Origin: Streptomyces sp. NBC_00250
GTDB lineage: Bacteria; Actinomycetota; Actinomycetes; Streptomycetales; Streptomycetaceae
Length of the DNA stretch: 64,000 bases
Assembly (NCBI RefSeq): GCF_036192275.1
Contig: NZ_CP108088.1
Location: forward strand, 3,225,501 to 3,289,500
Reading direction: 5' to 3'
Part shown: piece after piece, positions 16,440-25,864 of the stretch
How the letters are laid out: every line of letters begins with the position of its first letter
How positions within the stretch are numbered: the first letter of the stretch is position 1
Position numbers and translations under genes: made by a program
Notes under the pieces: model-generated
Seen by the model: only the letters and a program-made list of their open reading frames with translations
Told to the model about the DNA's origin: nothing
Databases searched by the model: none

Positions 16440-16557
16440 GGAGGGCACGGTGCGAGCGTACCCGCGGAATAAAGGGGCGGTGAACCTGGATCTCCGGGGC
16501 TCCGTGCTGGAGGATGGGCCAGGAAGCACCGTGTTCCTGTGGATGGACAGACGAGAA

Positions 16558-16569
16558 TGGTCTAGTCCA
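16558..16569. promoter_or_regulatory. DasR (dre) box upstream of the kinase / small ORF
   Basis: TGGTCTAGTCCA matches the DasR operator core TGGTCTAGACCA at 11 of 12 positions and lies in a window that also encodes DasR. It is 119 bp upstream of the kinase start and 3 bp before the ATG of a possible 50-codon ORF on the plus strand, so either could be its target. Confidence 0.65.
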
Positions 16570-16571
16570 CA

Positions 16572-16724
16572 ATGAATGCAATAGACCTCCATCCTCCCCG
16601 CACAGGAGGATGGAACGAGGTACCCGACGCTCTCTGCCCTGACTGCGTCGAGACCTCCCACACGGCCGAGGGACCGCACACCCCCGGCCGATGCAACTCC
16701 GGGCTGCGGTGCCGGGCGGGCTGA
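16572..16724 (+). CDS. Possible 50-residue Cys-rich small protein
   Basis: The 331-bp gap between the kinase start and the TetR stop holds this ORF, beginning MNAIDLHPPRTGGWNE and containing CPDC and, 18 residues later, a further Cys pair (CNSGLRC), a zinc-knuckle-like spacing. No Shine-Dalgarno sequence precedes the ATG, so it would need leaderless translation. The adjacent dre box makes it worth keeping. It could equally be noise in the kinase promoter region. Confidence 0.3.
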   Translation: MNAIDLHPPRTGGWNEVPDALCPDCVETSHTAEGPHTPGRCNSGLRCRAG

Positions 16725-16770
16725 GGGTCCCGCCGGGCGCCGTAGCCCGCGGGTGTTTCCGGGGCCGGTC

Positions 16771-17373
16771 CTACGGGCGCTCCGGGGGCCAGGCCCGCAT
16801 CGCCGTCTCGGCCACGGCCGCCAGTTCCTCCGCCGTCGCCCCGTCGCGGGCCTGCTGGGACATGCCCTGGAGGACGGCACCGCTGAAGCGGGCGAGGGCC
16901 CGGGGGTCGGTGTCGGCCGGCAGCTCGCCCGACTCGACGTCCCGGCGGATCCGGGCCTCGAAGCTCGCCAGGTTGGCGTTCCTGTGGCTTCTCAGGGCCT
17001 CCTCGACCTCGGGGGTCGAGCAGTTGGTCGCGGCGGAGATCATCAGGCAGCCGCGGGGGTGACCCGGCTCGGTGAAGAGCTCGGCGGCCTCGCTCAGGAC
17101 CCGCCCTATGGCGCCGCGGGCGGTCGCCTCCTCCGCGAAGGCCCGGCCGCCGTACGCCCCGAACGAGGTGGTGTACGCCTCGACGACCTCCTCGAACAGC
17201 GTCTTCTTGTCGCCGAAGGCGGCGTAGAGGCTGGGGGCGCTGATGCCCATGGCGCGGGTGAGGTCGGAGACGGAGGTCGTCTCGTAGCCGTGCTCCCAGA
17301 AGGCCATCGTGGCCTTCTCCAGGGCCGTGAGCCGGTCGAAGGAGCGGGGGCGGCCGCGCTGTGTCGTCACCAT
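16771..17373 (-). CDS. TetR family transcriptional regulator
   Basis: 200 residues. The HTH is GRPRSFDRLTALEKATMAFW then TSVSDLTRAMGISAPSLYAAFGDKKTLF. The C-terminal domain includes GHPRGCLMISAATNC, with the Cys-containing motif common in TetR_C regulators of quinone- or electrophile-responsive reductases. The ATG at 17373 lies 83 bp from the divergent SDR gene, with two palindromic sites between them. It most likely represses that gene and itself. Confidence 0.92.
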   Translation of the reverse strand: MVTTQRGRPRSFDRLTALEKATMAFWEHGYETTSVSDLTRAMGISAPSLYAAFGDKKTLFEEVVEAYTTSFGAYGGRAFAEEATARGAIGRVLSEAAELFTEPGHPRGCLMISAATNCSTPEVEEALRSHRNANLASFEARIRRDVESGELPADTDPRALARFSGAVLQGMSQQARDGATAEELAAVAETAMRAWPPERP

Positions 17374-17381
17374 GGAGTGAA

Positions 17382-17439
17382 TTCTATAGCGGCCACTACG
17401 GAAGTGGGGTACGGTCTTTTCGTAACGACCGCTACAGAA
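17382..17439. promoter_or_regulatory. Two 22-bp TetR operator-like palindromes
   Basis: Site 1 (17382-17403) is TTCTATAGCGG joined to CCACTACGGAA; site 2 (17418-17439) is TTTCGTAACGA joined to CCGCTACAGAA. Their half-sites share TTCyGTAGcGG, and the centres are 36 bp apart. The sites cover both divergent promoters, suiting repression of both genes by the TetR protein. Confidence 0.65.
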
Positions 17440-17456
17440 ATGAGGGGGGCGTCGTC

Positions 17457-18209
17457 ATGGGCGTGCTCGAAGGAAAGACGGCTCTGGTGACGGGTGGCAG
17501 CCGGGGCATCGGGCGGGGGATCGCCGAGCGGCTCGGCCGCGACGGGGCGCGGGTCGCGGTGCACTACGGGAGCAACGAGGCGGCGGCGAAGGAGACGGTC
17601 GCGGCGATCGAGGCCGCCGGCGGCGAGGCCTTCGCGATCGGGCAGGAGCTCGGGGTGCCGGGGGACGCGGAGGCGCTGTGGGCCGCGTTCGACGCCCACA
17701 GCGAGGGCCTGGACATCCTGGTGAACAACGCGGGGATCGGGGCCTCCTCGCCGTTCGCGACGATCACCGAGGAGGAGTACGAGCGGATCTTCGCCGTCAA
17801 CACCAGGGCGCCGTTCTTCCTCGCACAGCTCGGCGCGGAGCGACTGCGCGACGGGGGCCGGATCGTGAACGTCTCGACGGGCCTCTCGCACGCGGCGGTG
17901 ATGCCGGAGCTGATGGCGTACGCGATGTCGAAGAGCGCGCTCGACGTGTTCACCCGCTATCTGTCGAAGGTGCTGGGTTCGCGCGGGATCACGGTCAACG
18001 CGGTGGCGCCGGGCATCGTGGACACCGACATCAACGCGGGCTGGCTGCGGGGGAACGACGAGGCCTGGGCGGGAGCGGCGGCGATGTCGGCCCTGGGCAA
18101 GGTCGGCACCCCGGAGGACATAGCCGACGTGGTGGCCTTCCTGGCCTCGCACGACGGGCGCTGGGTGACCGGGCAGTGGATCGACGCGACGGGGGGCTCC
18201 ATCGCCTGA
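17457..18209 (+). CDS. Short-chain dehydrogenase/reductase
   Basis: 250 residues of a classical SDR. NADP-binding GGSRGIGRGIAERL (near residue 14), NNAGIG, catalytic Ser in VNVSTGLSH, YAMSKSALD (YxxxK) and the NAVAPGIVDTDIN turn. The substrate is unknown; this SDR/TetR pairing resembles electrophile- or antibiotic-responsive reductases. The ATG at 17457 follows GAGGGGGC. It is controlled by the divergent TetR protein through the paired palindromes at 17382-17439. Confidence 0.92.
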   Translation: MGVLEGKTALVTGGSRGIGRGIAERLGRDGARVAVHYGSNEAAAKETVAAIEAAGGEAFAIGQELGVPGDAEALWAAFDAHSEGLDILVNNAGIGASSPFATITEEEYERIFAVNTRAPFFLAQLGAERLRDGGRIVNVSTGLSHAAVMPELMAYAMSKSALDVFTRYLSKVLGSRGITVNAVAPGIVDTDINAGWLRGNDEAWAGAAAMSALGKVGTPEDIADVVAFLASHDGRWVTGQWIDATGGSIA

Positions 18210-18336
18210 CCTTGAGGGTCCGAGGGGTTCGAGTGGCTGGGGGGACACGGGCGGCCGACGATGGAGGCGGCGGGCGCGTCCGGGAGGCGGAACAGCATGA
18301 GGGGAAGGCCCCTCCTCTGCTAGATTTGGCTTTGAT

Positions 18337-18348
18337 TGGTCTATACCA
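18337..18348. promoter_or_regulatory. DasR (dre) box of nagB
   Basis: TGGTCTATACCA matches the dre core at 11 of 12 positions and lies 44 bp before the nagB start. nagB is an established DasR target. Confidence 0.85.
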
Positions 18349-18391
18349 CATGGCTCCCTCACCAGCCCCTCACCAGATCGGCAGGCACAGC

Positions 18392-19177
18392 GTGGAAGTT
18401 GTCATCGTCAAGGACGCCAAGGCGGGCGGCGAACTCATCGCGGACGGCATCGCCGACCTCCTGCGCCGCAAGCCCGACGCGCTGCTCGGCGTGGCCACCG
18501 GCTCGACTCCGCTGCCCATCTACGACGCGCTGATCGCCCAGGTCGAGGCCGGCTCCGTGGACGCCTCGCGGGCCCGGATCGCCCAGCTGGACGAGTACGT
18601 CGGACTGCCCTCGGGCCACCCCGAGTCGTACCGCTCCACCGTGCTCCGCCAGGTCGTCGAGCCGCTCGGGCTCTCCCAGGAGGCCTTCATGGGCCCCGAC
18701 GGCTCCGCCGCGGACGTCCTGGCGGCCTGCGAGGCGTACGACACGGCGCTCGCCGAGGCCGGTGGCGTGGACCTGCAGATCCTCGGCATCGGCACCGACG
18801 GGCACATCGGCTTCAACGAGCCGTGCTCCTCGCTCGCCTCCCGCACCCGGATCAAGACGCTGACCGAGCAGACCCGCGTGGACAACGCCCGCTTCTTCGA
18901 CAACGACATCGAGCAGGTGCCGCACCACGTCATCACCCAGGGCATCGGCACCATCCTGGAGGCCCGTCACCTGGTGCTGCTCGCCACCGGCGAGGGCAAG
19001 GCCGAGGCCGTGGCACAGACCGTCGAGGGCCCGGTGGCGGCGCTGGTGCCGGCCTCCGCGCTGCAGCTGCACCCGCACGCCACGGTCGTGGTGGACGAGG
19101 CCGCCGCCTCCAAGCTGAAGCTCGCGGACTACTTCCGTCACACCTTCGCGAACAAGCCCGCCTGGCAGGGCATCTGA
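18392..19177 (+). CDS. nagB: Glucosamine-6-phosphate deaminase NagB
   Basis: 261 residues, the expected length. It converts glucosamine-6-phosphate to fructose-6-phosphate and ammonia, the last step of GlcNAc catabolism. Visible: LLGVATGSTPLPIYDAL phosphate loop, catalytic Asp in QLDEYVGLP, GIGTDGHIGFNEPCSS with the catalytic His and Asp-Glu pair. I chose the GTG at 18392 (VEVVIVKDA) as in homologues; an ATG at 18350 would put the dre box against the start codon. Glucosamine-6-phosphate is also the ligand that releases DasR, so this enzyme feeds back on its own regulator. Confidence 0.95.
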   Translation: MEVVIVKDAKAGGELIADGIADLLRRKPDALLGVATGSTPLPIYDALIAQVEAGSVDASRARIAQLDEYVGLPSGHPESYRSTVLRQVVEPLGLSQEAFMGPDGSAADVLAACEAYDTALAEAGGVDLQILGIGTDGHIGFNEPCSSLASRTRIKTLTEQTRVDNARFFDNDIEQVPHHVITQGIGTILEARHLVLLATGEGKAEAVAQTVEGPVAALVPASALQLHPHATVVVDEAAASKLKLADYFRHTFANKPAWQGI

Positions 19178-19201
19178 ACCGCCCGGAACCCCCGTGTACG
19201 A

Positions 19202-19241
19202 CGAAGGGGCCCGGCACCTGTTCAGGTGCCGGGCCCCTTCG
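19202..19241. terminator. Bidirectional terminator between nagB and dasD
   Basis: A perfect 19-bp stem (19202-19220 with 19223-19241) with a 2-nt loop lies between two convergent genes, among the strongest hairpins in the window. Confidence 0.9.
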
Positions 19242-19267
19242 CGTACGACGTGTGCCGGAGGCGGTGG

Positions 19268-20791
19268 TCAGGCGCCGGTTCCGACGACGGCCTCGGCGGC
19301 CGCGCGGCCGCAGACCCGGGCCGCGCCGTGCGTGGCGATGTGCAGGGCCCCGCGGGGCTCCGCCTCGTTGAGGCCCATCTCGACCACGACGGTGTCCGGG
19401 CGGGCCGCGATCAGGGCGTCCAGGGCCTCGATCATCCACGTGTGCCGGTGGACGTCGCGTACGACGGCCACGATCCGCCGCTCCCCCGCTGCGGCGAGGA
19501 CGGCGTCCACCGAGGAGTCGGCGTAGGAACCGGTCTCCGTGCCGGGCAGCAGTCGCTCCAGCTCGGCGGCGATGCCCCAGGGCGTCTCGTCGCCGACCGC
19601 GAAGTTCGCGACGGGGGTGAAGGAGGCCACGTAGGGAGCGCTGGTCATCGGGGTGTACGGCCGCTCCCCCCGGGTCACCTTCAGGGCCCGGCGGGCGGCG
19701 ACGAGTCCGATGTCGGCGCCGGGCGCGGTCCCCTCCTGCACTGCCGCGCCCGGCACCGATCCAGCCCCCCTGGCCCGGTGCGCCTGGGTCCAGGCCGCCA
19801 GGGCGCGCACGCGCGCCGCGGCGTCGGCCAGCCGCTCCTCGGGCAGTTCACCGGTCCGTACCGCATTGACGAGCGCGTCGCGCAGCTGCAGCACGGTGTC
19901 CTCGTCGCACAGCCCGCCGCCGACGCAGATGGCGTCGGCGCCCGCGGCGATGGCGAGGACGGATCCGCGCTCGATGCCGTACGTCGCCGCGACGGCCTGC
20001 ATCTCCATGCCGTCGGTGACGATCAGCCCCTCGAAGCCCAGTTCCTGGCGGAGCAGACCCGTGAGGATCTGCGGGCTCAGGGTGGCCGGGCGGTGGGGGT
20101 CGAGCGCGGAGAGAAGAATATGCGCGCTCATGACCGCTTTGGTACCCGCGGCGACGGCAGCGCGGAAAGGTACCAGCTCACGGGTGTGCAGTGTGGCGAG
20201 GTCCACATCGATCCGGGGCAGCGCGTCGTGGGAGTCCACGTTGGTGTCGCCGTGTCCGGGAAAGTGCTTGGTGCAGGCCGCGACCCCGACGCCCTGCAGG
20301 CCGTCGACGTACGCCACGGTGTGCCGGGCGACCAGGTCCGGGTCCGGCCCGAAGGACCGGACGCCGATGACGGGGTTCTCGGCGTTGGAGTTGACGTCGG
20401 CGGAGGGCGCCCAGTTGAGGTCGACACCGCAGGCCGCGAGCCGGCGGCCGAGTTCGCGGGCCACGGCCCGGGTCAGCTCGACGTCGTCGACGCTGCCGAG
20501 GGCGTAGTTGCCGGGGAAGGACGAGCCCTGCTTGACCTCCAGGCGGGTGACGTCCCCGCCCTCCTCGTCGATGGCGACGAGGACGTCGTCCCGCTCGGCC
20601 CTGAGCTGCGCGGTGAGCGCGGTGAGCTGCTCGGGGCTGACGATGTTCCGGCCGAACAGGCCGACGGACGACAGGCCCTCGCCTATGCGGCGCAGCAGCC
20701 AGTCGGGCGCGGTGGTGCCGACGAACCCGGGCTGGAGCACCGTGAGCGCGTCACGGGTCAGGGTGTCCGTGGCGTGTACGAGTGTGGTCAT
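19268..20791 (-). CDS. dasD: GH3 beta-N-acetylglucosaminidase DasD
   Basis: 507 residues of glycoside hydrolase family 3, NagZ-like. The catalytic loop is TKHFPGHGDTNVDSH, with His and Asp of the NagZ general acid/base dyad; the nucleophile Asp is in LIVTDGMEMQAV. A C-terminal domain follows from about residue 340. There is no signal peptide, so it acts in the cytoplasm on imported chitobiose, giving GlcNAc. It follows dasC by 9 bp and is the last gene of the dasABCD unit. Confidence 0.92.
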   Translation of the reverse strand: MTTLVHATDTLTRDALTVLQPGFVGTTAPDWLLRRIGEGLSSVGLFGRNIVSPEQLTALTAQLRAERDDVLVAIDEEGGDVTRLEVKQGSSFPGNYALGSVDDVELTRAVARELGRRLAACGVDLNWAPSADVNSNAENPVIGVRSFGPDPDLVARHTVAYVDGLQGVGVAACTKHFPGHGDTNVDSHDALPRIDVDLATLHTRELVPFRAAVAAGTKAVMSAHILLSALDPHRPATLSPQILTGLLRQELGFEGLIVTDGMEMQAVAATYGIERGSVLAIAAGADAICVGGGLCDEDTVLQLRDALVNAVRTGELPEERLADAAARVRALAAWTQAHRARGAGSVPGAAVQEGTAPGADIGLVAARRALKVTRGERPYTPMTSAPYVASFTPVANFAVGDETPWGIAAELERLLPGTETGSYADSSVDAVLAAAGERRIVAVVRDVHRHTWMIEALDALIAARPDTVVVEMGLNEAEPRGALHIATHGAARVCGRAAAEAVVGTGA

Positions 20792-20800
20792 GAGGAGCCC

Positions 20801-21667
20801 TTATCCCTTCACCGCGCCGGCGGTCATGCCGCCGACGGCCTTGCGCTGGAGGAAGAGGAAGACGATGAGCACAGGGAGCGAGAAGAGCGTGGAGGCGGCC
20901 ATGGTGGCGCCCCAGTCGCTGCCGAACGCGGTCTGGAACTGGGTCAGCCAGAGCGTCAGGGTCTGCGACTCCTTCTCCTTGTTCAGCATGAGGATCATGG
21001 CGAACTCGTTCCAGGCGGTGATGAAGCCGAAGAGCGAGGTCGACATCAGGCCGGGGGCGAGCAGCGGGAAGATCACCTTGCGGAACGCCTGACTGCGGGT
21101 GCAGCCGTCGATCTGCGCGGCCTCCTCCAGCTCGACCGGGACGGCGGCGATGAAGCCGCGCAGGGTCCACATGGTGAAGGGGAGGACCATCACGAAGTAG
21201 ATGAGCGTGAGCGCCGGAATGCTGTTCAGCATGTCGTTCTCACGGGAGATCATGTACATCGCGATGACCATGACCTCCCAGGGGGCCATCTGCGCCATCA
21301 TGACGGTGAGGACGATGCCCTTGCGCCCCTTGAACTTCATCCGGGCTATCGCGAAGCTCGCGGCCAGGGCGACGACCAGGGCGAGCACCACGGCACCGAC
21401 GGTGACCATGAGGCTGTTGGTCACGTACGTCCAGAACAGGTCGACGCCGGTGGCGGTCGTGTAGTTCTCGAACGTCGGGGTGAAGACGAAGACGGGGTCC
21501 TTCGTCATGATCTCGTGCTGCGGCTTCAGCGAGGACGAGAACATCCAGTACACGGGGAAGACGAAGACGACCGCGAGCAGGAGGGCGGTGAGGTTCTTGG
21601 CGACCACGGGGACCGTGAGCGGCTTCCTGGTGCGCAGCTTCTGCGGAGTCTGGGTGGTGGCGCTCAC
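20801..21667 (-). CDS. dasC: Chitobiose ABC transporter permease DasC
   Basis: 288 residues, six membrane helices, MalG-type. The ABC contact (EAA) loop is EEAAQIDGCTRSQAFRKVIFP. Its GTG start overlaps the dasB TGA by 4 nt (GTGA), giving equal amounts of the two permeases. No ATPase gene is present, in line with the use of a shared MsiK-type ATPase encoded elsewhere in Streptomyces. Confidence 0.94.
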   Translation of the reverse strand: MSATTQTPQKLRTRKPLTVPVVAKNLTALLLAVVFVFPVYWMFSSSLKPQHEIMTKDPVFVFTPTFENYTTATGVDLFWTYVTNSLMVTVGAVVLALVVALAASFAIARMKFKGRKGIVLTVMMAQMAPWEVMVIAMYMISRENDMLNSIPALTLIYFVMVLPFTMWTLRGFIAAVPVELEEAAQIDGCTRSQAFRKVIFPLLAPGLMSTSLFGFITAWNEFAMILMLNKEKESQTLTLWLTQFQTAFGSDWGATMAASTLFSLPVLIVFLFLQRKAVGGMTAGAVKG

Positions 21668-22686
21668 AGCTCCTCCTCCTGCTTCAGGATCAGGCGGAAG
21701 TAGAAGGACATGACCGCGATGAGCATCACGATCGTCAGGATGGAGATGGCCGCGGCGACACCGTAGTGGAACTGGCCGACGCCCTCGATGTAGGCGAAGA
21801 CCGGGAGCGTCTCGGAGCCGCGGTCGGGGCCACCCAGGTTCATGGCGTAGACCTGGGCGAAGGCCTTGAAGATCCAGATGATCTCCAGGAACGTCGTGAT
21901 CATGAAGAACGACTTCAGGTTCGGGAAGACCACGGCCCAGAAGGTGCGCCAGCCGCTGGCGCCGTCCATCTTCGCGGCCTCGTACAGCTCGGACCCGACG
22001 GTGGTCAGGGCGGCGTACATGTTGAGGGCGACGAAGGGGATGGAGCCCCAGACGAGCAGGATCATGATGATGACGAGGGTCGAGAACCCGGTCTCGAACC
22101 AGTTGTGCTGCTCGTAGCCGTCGAAGCCCAGCGTGCGCATCAGCCAGTTCACGACGCCGAACTGCTCGTCGAAGAGCCAGCGGAAGACCGTGACGGAGGC
22201 GACGATCGGCATGGCCCAGGCGAACATCAGGGCCAGCGAGAGGACCAGTCGCATCTTCTTGCCGAGGCGGTTGAGCAGCAGGCCGATGCCGGTGCCGATC
22301 GCCATGATGAGGAAGACGTTGACGGCCGTGAAGACGACGCTTCGGACGACGACGGTCCAGAACTCCGGGTCACCCAGGAGTTCGGTGTAGTTGTCGAAGC
22401 CGGTCCAGACGGTCTCGCGGGTGATGAACTCCTTCCGGTTGAGCTGCTGGAAGGAGAGGATCACATTGCGGATCAGCGGGTAGAGCAGCAGCACCGCCAT
22501 GGACAGCAGGGCAGGCGCGACGAGCAGGTACGGCAGCCACCCGCTGGGCAGGGAACGCCTGCCGCGCGAAGGCTTAAGGACTTCCTTCGGGCCCGAAGGG
22601 GGTGGCGGAGTCTGAGACTTCCCTGCCGCCCTCCCGGGCGCGTCCTGAGGATCGGCGGTCGCCGTCCCCTGGGAGTCCACGGTCAT
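21664..22686 (-). CDS. dasB: Chitobiose ABC transporter permease DasB
   Basis: 340 residues, MalF-type, with a 45-residue soluble N-terminal extension rich in Pro, Lys and Ser, then six helices beginning at LPYLLVAPALLSMAVLLLY. The EAA loop is YEAAKMDGASGWRTFWAVVFP. It forms the membrane channel with DasC and receives (GlcNAc)2 from DasA. The 149-bp gap to dasA contains a hairpin likely to lower permease expression relative to the binding protein. Confidence 0.94.
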   Translation of the reverse strand: MTVDSQGTATADPQDAPGRAAGKSQTPPPPSGPKEVLKPSRGRRSLPSGWLPYLLVAPALLSMAVLLLYPLIRNVILSFQQLNRKEFITRETVWTGFDNYTELLGDPEFWTVVVRSVVFTAVNVFLIMAIGTGIGLLLNRLGKKMRLVLSLALMFAWAMPIVASVTVFRWLFDEQFGVVNWLMRTLGFDGYEQHNWFETGFSTLVIIMILLVWGSIPFVALNMYAALTTVGSELYEAAKMDGASGWRTFWAVVFPNLKSFFMITTFLEIIWIFKAFAQVYAMNLGGPDRGSETLPVFAYIEGVGQFHYGVAAAISILTIVMLIAVMSFYFRLILKQEEEL

Positions 22687-22774
22687 GGTCTTATTCCTCG
22701 CGGTTCTGGGGCTCCCGCGCCCACCGGGGCGCGGCCCGGGGGAGCGGGCCGCTGATCACTCGTGAAGCGCCGAT

Positions 22775-22803
22775 GGTGCGGCCGGTGCGTGACCGGCCGC
22801 ACC
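22775..22803 (-). terminator. Intercistronic hairpin between dasA and dasB
   Basis: A perfect 12-bp stem (22775-22786 with 22792-22803) with a 5-nt loop lies 33 bp after dasA. Such hairpins after binding-protein genes stabilise the upstream mRNA or cause partial termination. Confidence 0.75.
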
Positions 22804-22835
22804 ACCGGGCTACGGATTACTGCTGGTGCTGCTGA

Positions 22836-24131
22836 TTACTGCTGGTTGATGCGCTCGTTGATGACCTTGTCGGCCGCCTCGCCGGCCGCCTTGGCGTCCT
22901 GACCCTTCAGGACCTTGGTCATGAAGTCCTTGATCGGGTTCGGGGCGGTCTCGACGTTCGCCCAGCCCGGGGTGACCGGGGTGACCTTGCCGGAGGCGGA
23001 GGACGCGGCCATGGCCTCGGCGAAGGAGCCGGCGGCCGGCTTGAACTGCGCGGCGTCGGTGTTGGGAAGCAGCGCGCCCGCGGTGGCGGTGGCGTACTTC
23101 GTCATGTACTCCTTGCCGGCGGCGAGGGCCAGCCACTCCTTCGCGAGCTCCTTGTTCTGGGAGCGCTCGGCGATGGCGAGGTTCGAGCCGCCGAGGAAGA
23201 CGGAGCCCGGCTTGTCGGCCGTCTTGCCCGGGATCGGGAAGTAGCCGAAGTCGGCGGTCTTGCCGGCCTTCTTCATGGCGTCGATCGCGCCGCCGGCCTC
23301 CCAGCCGAGACCGATCCAGGACGCCACGCCGCCCTTGGGGACGATGTCGGTGGACTGCTGCGGGGTCGCCTCGTCCTTGTCCTTCGGAGCGGTGGAGTAG
23401 GACGCCAGCTCCTTGTAGAAGTTCATGGCGTTGACGGCCTCGGGGGAGGACAGGTTGCCCTTCCACTTGTCGCCGTCCTTGACCGCGAGGTCGCTGCCCT
23501 CGTCCCAGATGAGACCGGCGAGGACGTACCAGGACTGGCCCGGCAGGTAGATCGCCTGCGACTTCGGGTCGGAGGCCTTGAGCTTCTTCAGACCGTCGAT
23601 CCACTCGGCGCGGGTCTTCGGCGGGGTGACGCCGGCCTTCTTGAAGGCGGCCTTGTCGTAGACGACGACGCGGTTGGCGGCGTACCACGGGGCCGAGTAG
23701 AGCTTGCCGTCCAGCTCGTTGGAGGCGACCATGCCCTTGTTCCAGGCGTCGTAGCCCAGCGTGGCCTTGTCGCCGGTCAGGTCGGCGAGGCCGCCCGTGA
23801 CGGCGTAGCCCGCGGTCTGCGTGTTGCCGAGCTCCAGAACGTCCGGCGGGGTGTCCTCGGAGAGCGCGGTGGTGACCTTCTCCTGGATGCCGTTCCAGAT
23901 CTGCTTCTCGACCTTGACCTTGACGCCCGGGTGCTTGGCCTCGAAGGCCTTGTTCACCTCGGTCATCCAGGCGTCCGGGGCGGAACCGTCCATGACCCAG
24001 ACGGTCAGAGTCTTGTCGCCCCCGGCCGGCGCCTTGGCGCCGTCCTTACCCTTGTCACTGTCGGAACCGCACGCAGCGATAGAGACCATCATGCCTGCGA
24101 CGCCGATCGCCGCGATGAGCTTGCGCTTCAC
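22836..24131 (-). CDS. dasA: Chitobiose-binding lipoprotein DasA
   Basis: 431 residues, an extracytoplasmic solute-binding protein of cluster B. The lipoprotein signal is MKRKLIAAIGVAGMMVSIAA with lipobox SIAAC (lipid-modified Cys21), then a Gly/Asp/Lys linker. Sugar-binding aromatic clusters such as APWYAANR and GWEAGG are visible. It is first of dasABCD, and paired dre boxes lie upstream between it and dasR. Confidence 0.95.
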   Translation of the reverse strand: MKRKLIAAIGVAGMMVSIAACGSDSDKGKDGAKAPAGGDKTLTVWVMDGSAPDAWMTEVNKAFEAKHPGVKVKVEKQIWNGIQEKVTTALSEDTPPDVLELGNTQTAGYAVTGGLADLTGDKATLGYDAWNKGMVASNELDGKLYSAPWYAANRVVVYDKAAFKKAGVTPPKTRAEWIDGLKKLKASDPKSQAIYLPGQSWYVLAGLIWDEGSDLAVKDGDKWKGNLSSPEAVNAMNFYKELASYSTAPKDKDEATPQQSTDIVPKGGVASWIGLGWEAGGAIDAMKKAGKTADFGYFPIPGKTADKPGSVFLGGSNLAIAERSQNKELAKEWLALAAGKEYMTKYATATAGALLPNTDAAQFKPAAGSFAEAMAASSASGKVTPVTPGWANVETAPNPIKDFMTKVLKGQDAKAAGEAADKVINERINQQ

Positions 24132-24210
24132 GCCACCCTCCTCAGGGATGCCTGCAACCCCTGCCCACCGCGCGAAGACATACGTCGGGTAGTGCTCGTG
24201 GGGCTGGGAC

Positions 24211-24257
24211 CTGGTCTTTAATGGTTTAGACCAGTACCCGGAGCTTGGCCTAGACCT
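24211..24257. promoter_or_regulatory. Tandem dre boxes between dasA and dasR
   Basis: Box 1 TGGTTTAGACCA (24222-24233) matches the dre core at 11 of 12 positions and lies within a larger perfect dyad CTGGTCT-N10-AGACCAG (24211-24234). Box 2 TGGCCTAGACCT (24246-24257) matches at 10 of 12. Their position suits DasR control of the dasA promoter and possible effects on dasR. Confidence 0.85.
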
Positions 24258-24317
24258 TTAGGGGTGTCAAGGGTGTATAAGAAGGGCAGTCGCGTCCGTT
24301 ATCGGACCGACACCTGA

Positions 24318-25181
<864 letters not shown>

Positions 25182-25198
25182 GCCTTTCGCAAGGGACA

Positions 25199-25232
25199 CG
25201 AACGGCCGCACCCCACCGGGTGCGGCCGTTCG
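25199..25232 (+). terminator. Terminator of dasR
   Basis: A perfect 15-bp stem (25199-25213 with 25218-25232) with loop CACC starts 18 bp after the dasR stop. Confidence 0.85.
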
Positions 25233-25240
25233 GCGTTTCC

Positions 25241-25377
25241 GGAGCCCGCACGGGAAGACCCCGACGGCCGTACGGAGGCCCCGGGGCCGTACGGGAAGGC
25301 CCCGACGGCCGCACGGAGACCCCGGAACCCGCACGGTAAGACCCCGGGCCGTACGGAGACCCCGGGGCCGTACCGCG
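25241..25377. repeat. Tandem imperfect repeats downstream of dasR
   Basis: Six to seven copies of a 19-22 bp unit close to GGCCGyACGGrAGrCCCCGr, alternating between a longer and a shorter form. They begin just after the dasR terminator. The 456-bp region 25182-25637 otherwise holds no supported gene. Confidence 0.75.
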
Positions 25378-25637
25378 AGATGACGGCCGCCCGGCACCTT
25401 CCGCCTGGCCGGAACGTGACGCCTCCCGGAAACCCCCAGGTGAGCGGCGCGCGGCGGCCGTGCGCACGGACTGGCTCCTAACGGCCACGCGGTTGGCGCC
25501 AGCCGTTTTCCGGTGACAGGGCACCCCCGGCGGGCCAGTCTTGGACCTGTCGGAGCCGCCCGGAAGAGCCCGGGAGCGGCGCAGGGAGACCCACCCCCGG
25601 CATTCCCCGTCCGTATCGCCAGGAAGGCAGTTCCGCC

Positions 25638-25838
25638 ATGCTCAGCGCCACCCGTTTCGCCGCTTTCGCCCGCATTCAGGTCCGCCCCGCCCTCGCCCTG
25701 CTCGTCCCCGCCGCGGCCGCGCTGACCCTCGTCCTGGCGGCGGACCCGGCGTCCGACGGAGCGGGTGTCACCGACGGCGGAACGACGGTCGCGGCCGCGC
25801 GGACCACCGCCGGCGACGACGGCTTCTCCTGGGGCTGA
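25638..25838 (+). CDS. Small hypothetical membrane or secreted peptide
   Basis: 66 residues with a hydrophobic segment PALALLVPAAAALTLVLAA (about residues 17-35) after a short basic N-terminus, suiting a signal peptide or single anchor. AGGAAGG precedes the ATG by 9 nt. It ends in a Thr/Ala/Gly tail. The following ORF begins 26 bp later in the -1 frame and its upstream codons read as a further hydrophobic stretch, so the two may be one frameshifted gene. I do not recognise a family. Confidence 0.5.
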   Translation: MLSATRFAAFARIQVRPALALLVPAAAALTLVLAADPASDGAGVTDGGTTVAAARTTAGDDGFSWG

Positions 25839-25864
25839 TCGTCATCTACCTCGTCGGCATCTCG

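Noticed and set aside
19226..21703. An 825-codon plus-strand open frame opposite dasD and dasC
   Set aside because: Antisense shadow; no domain is visible.
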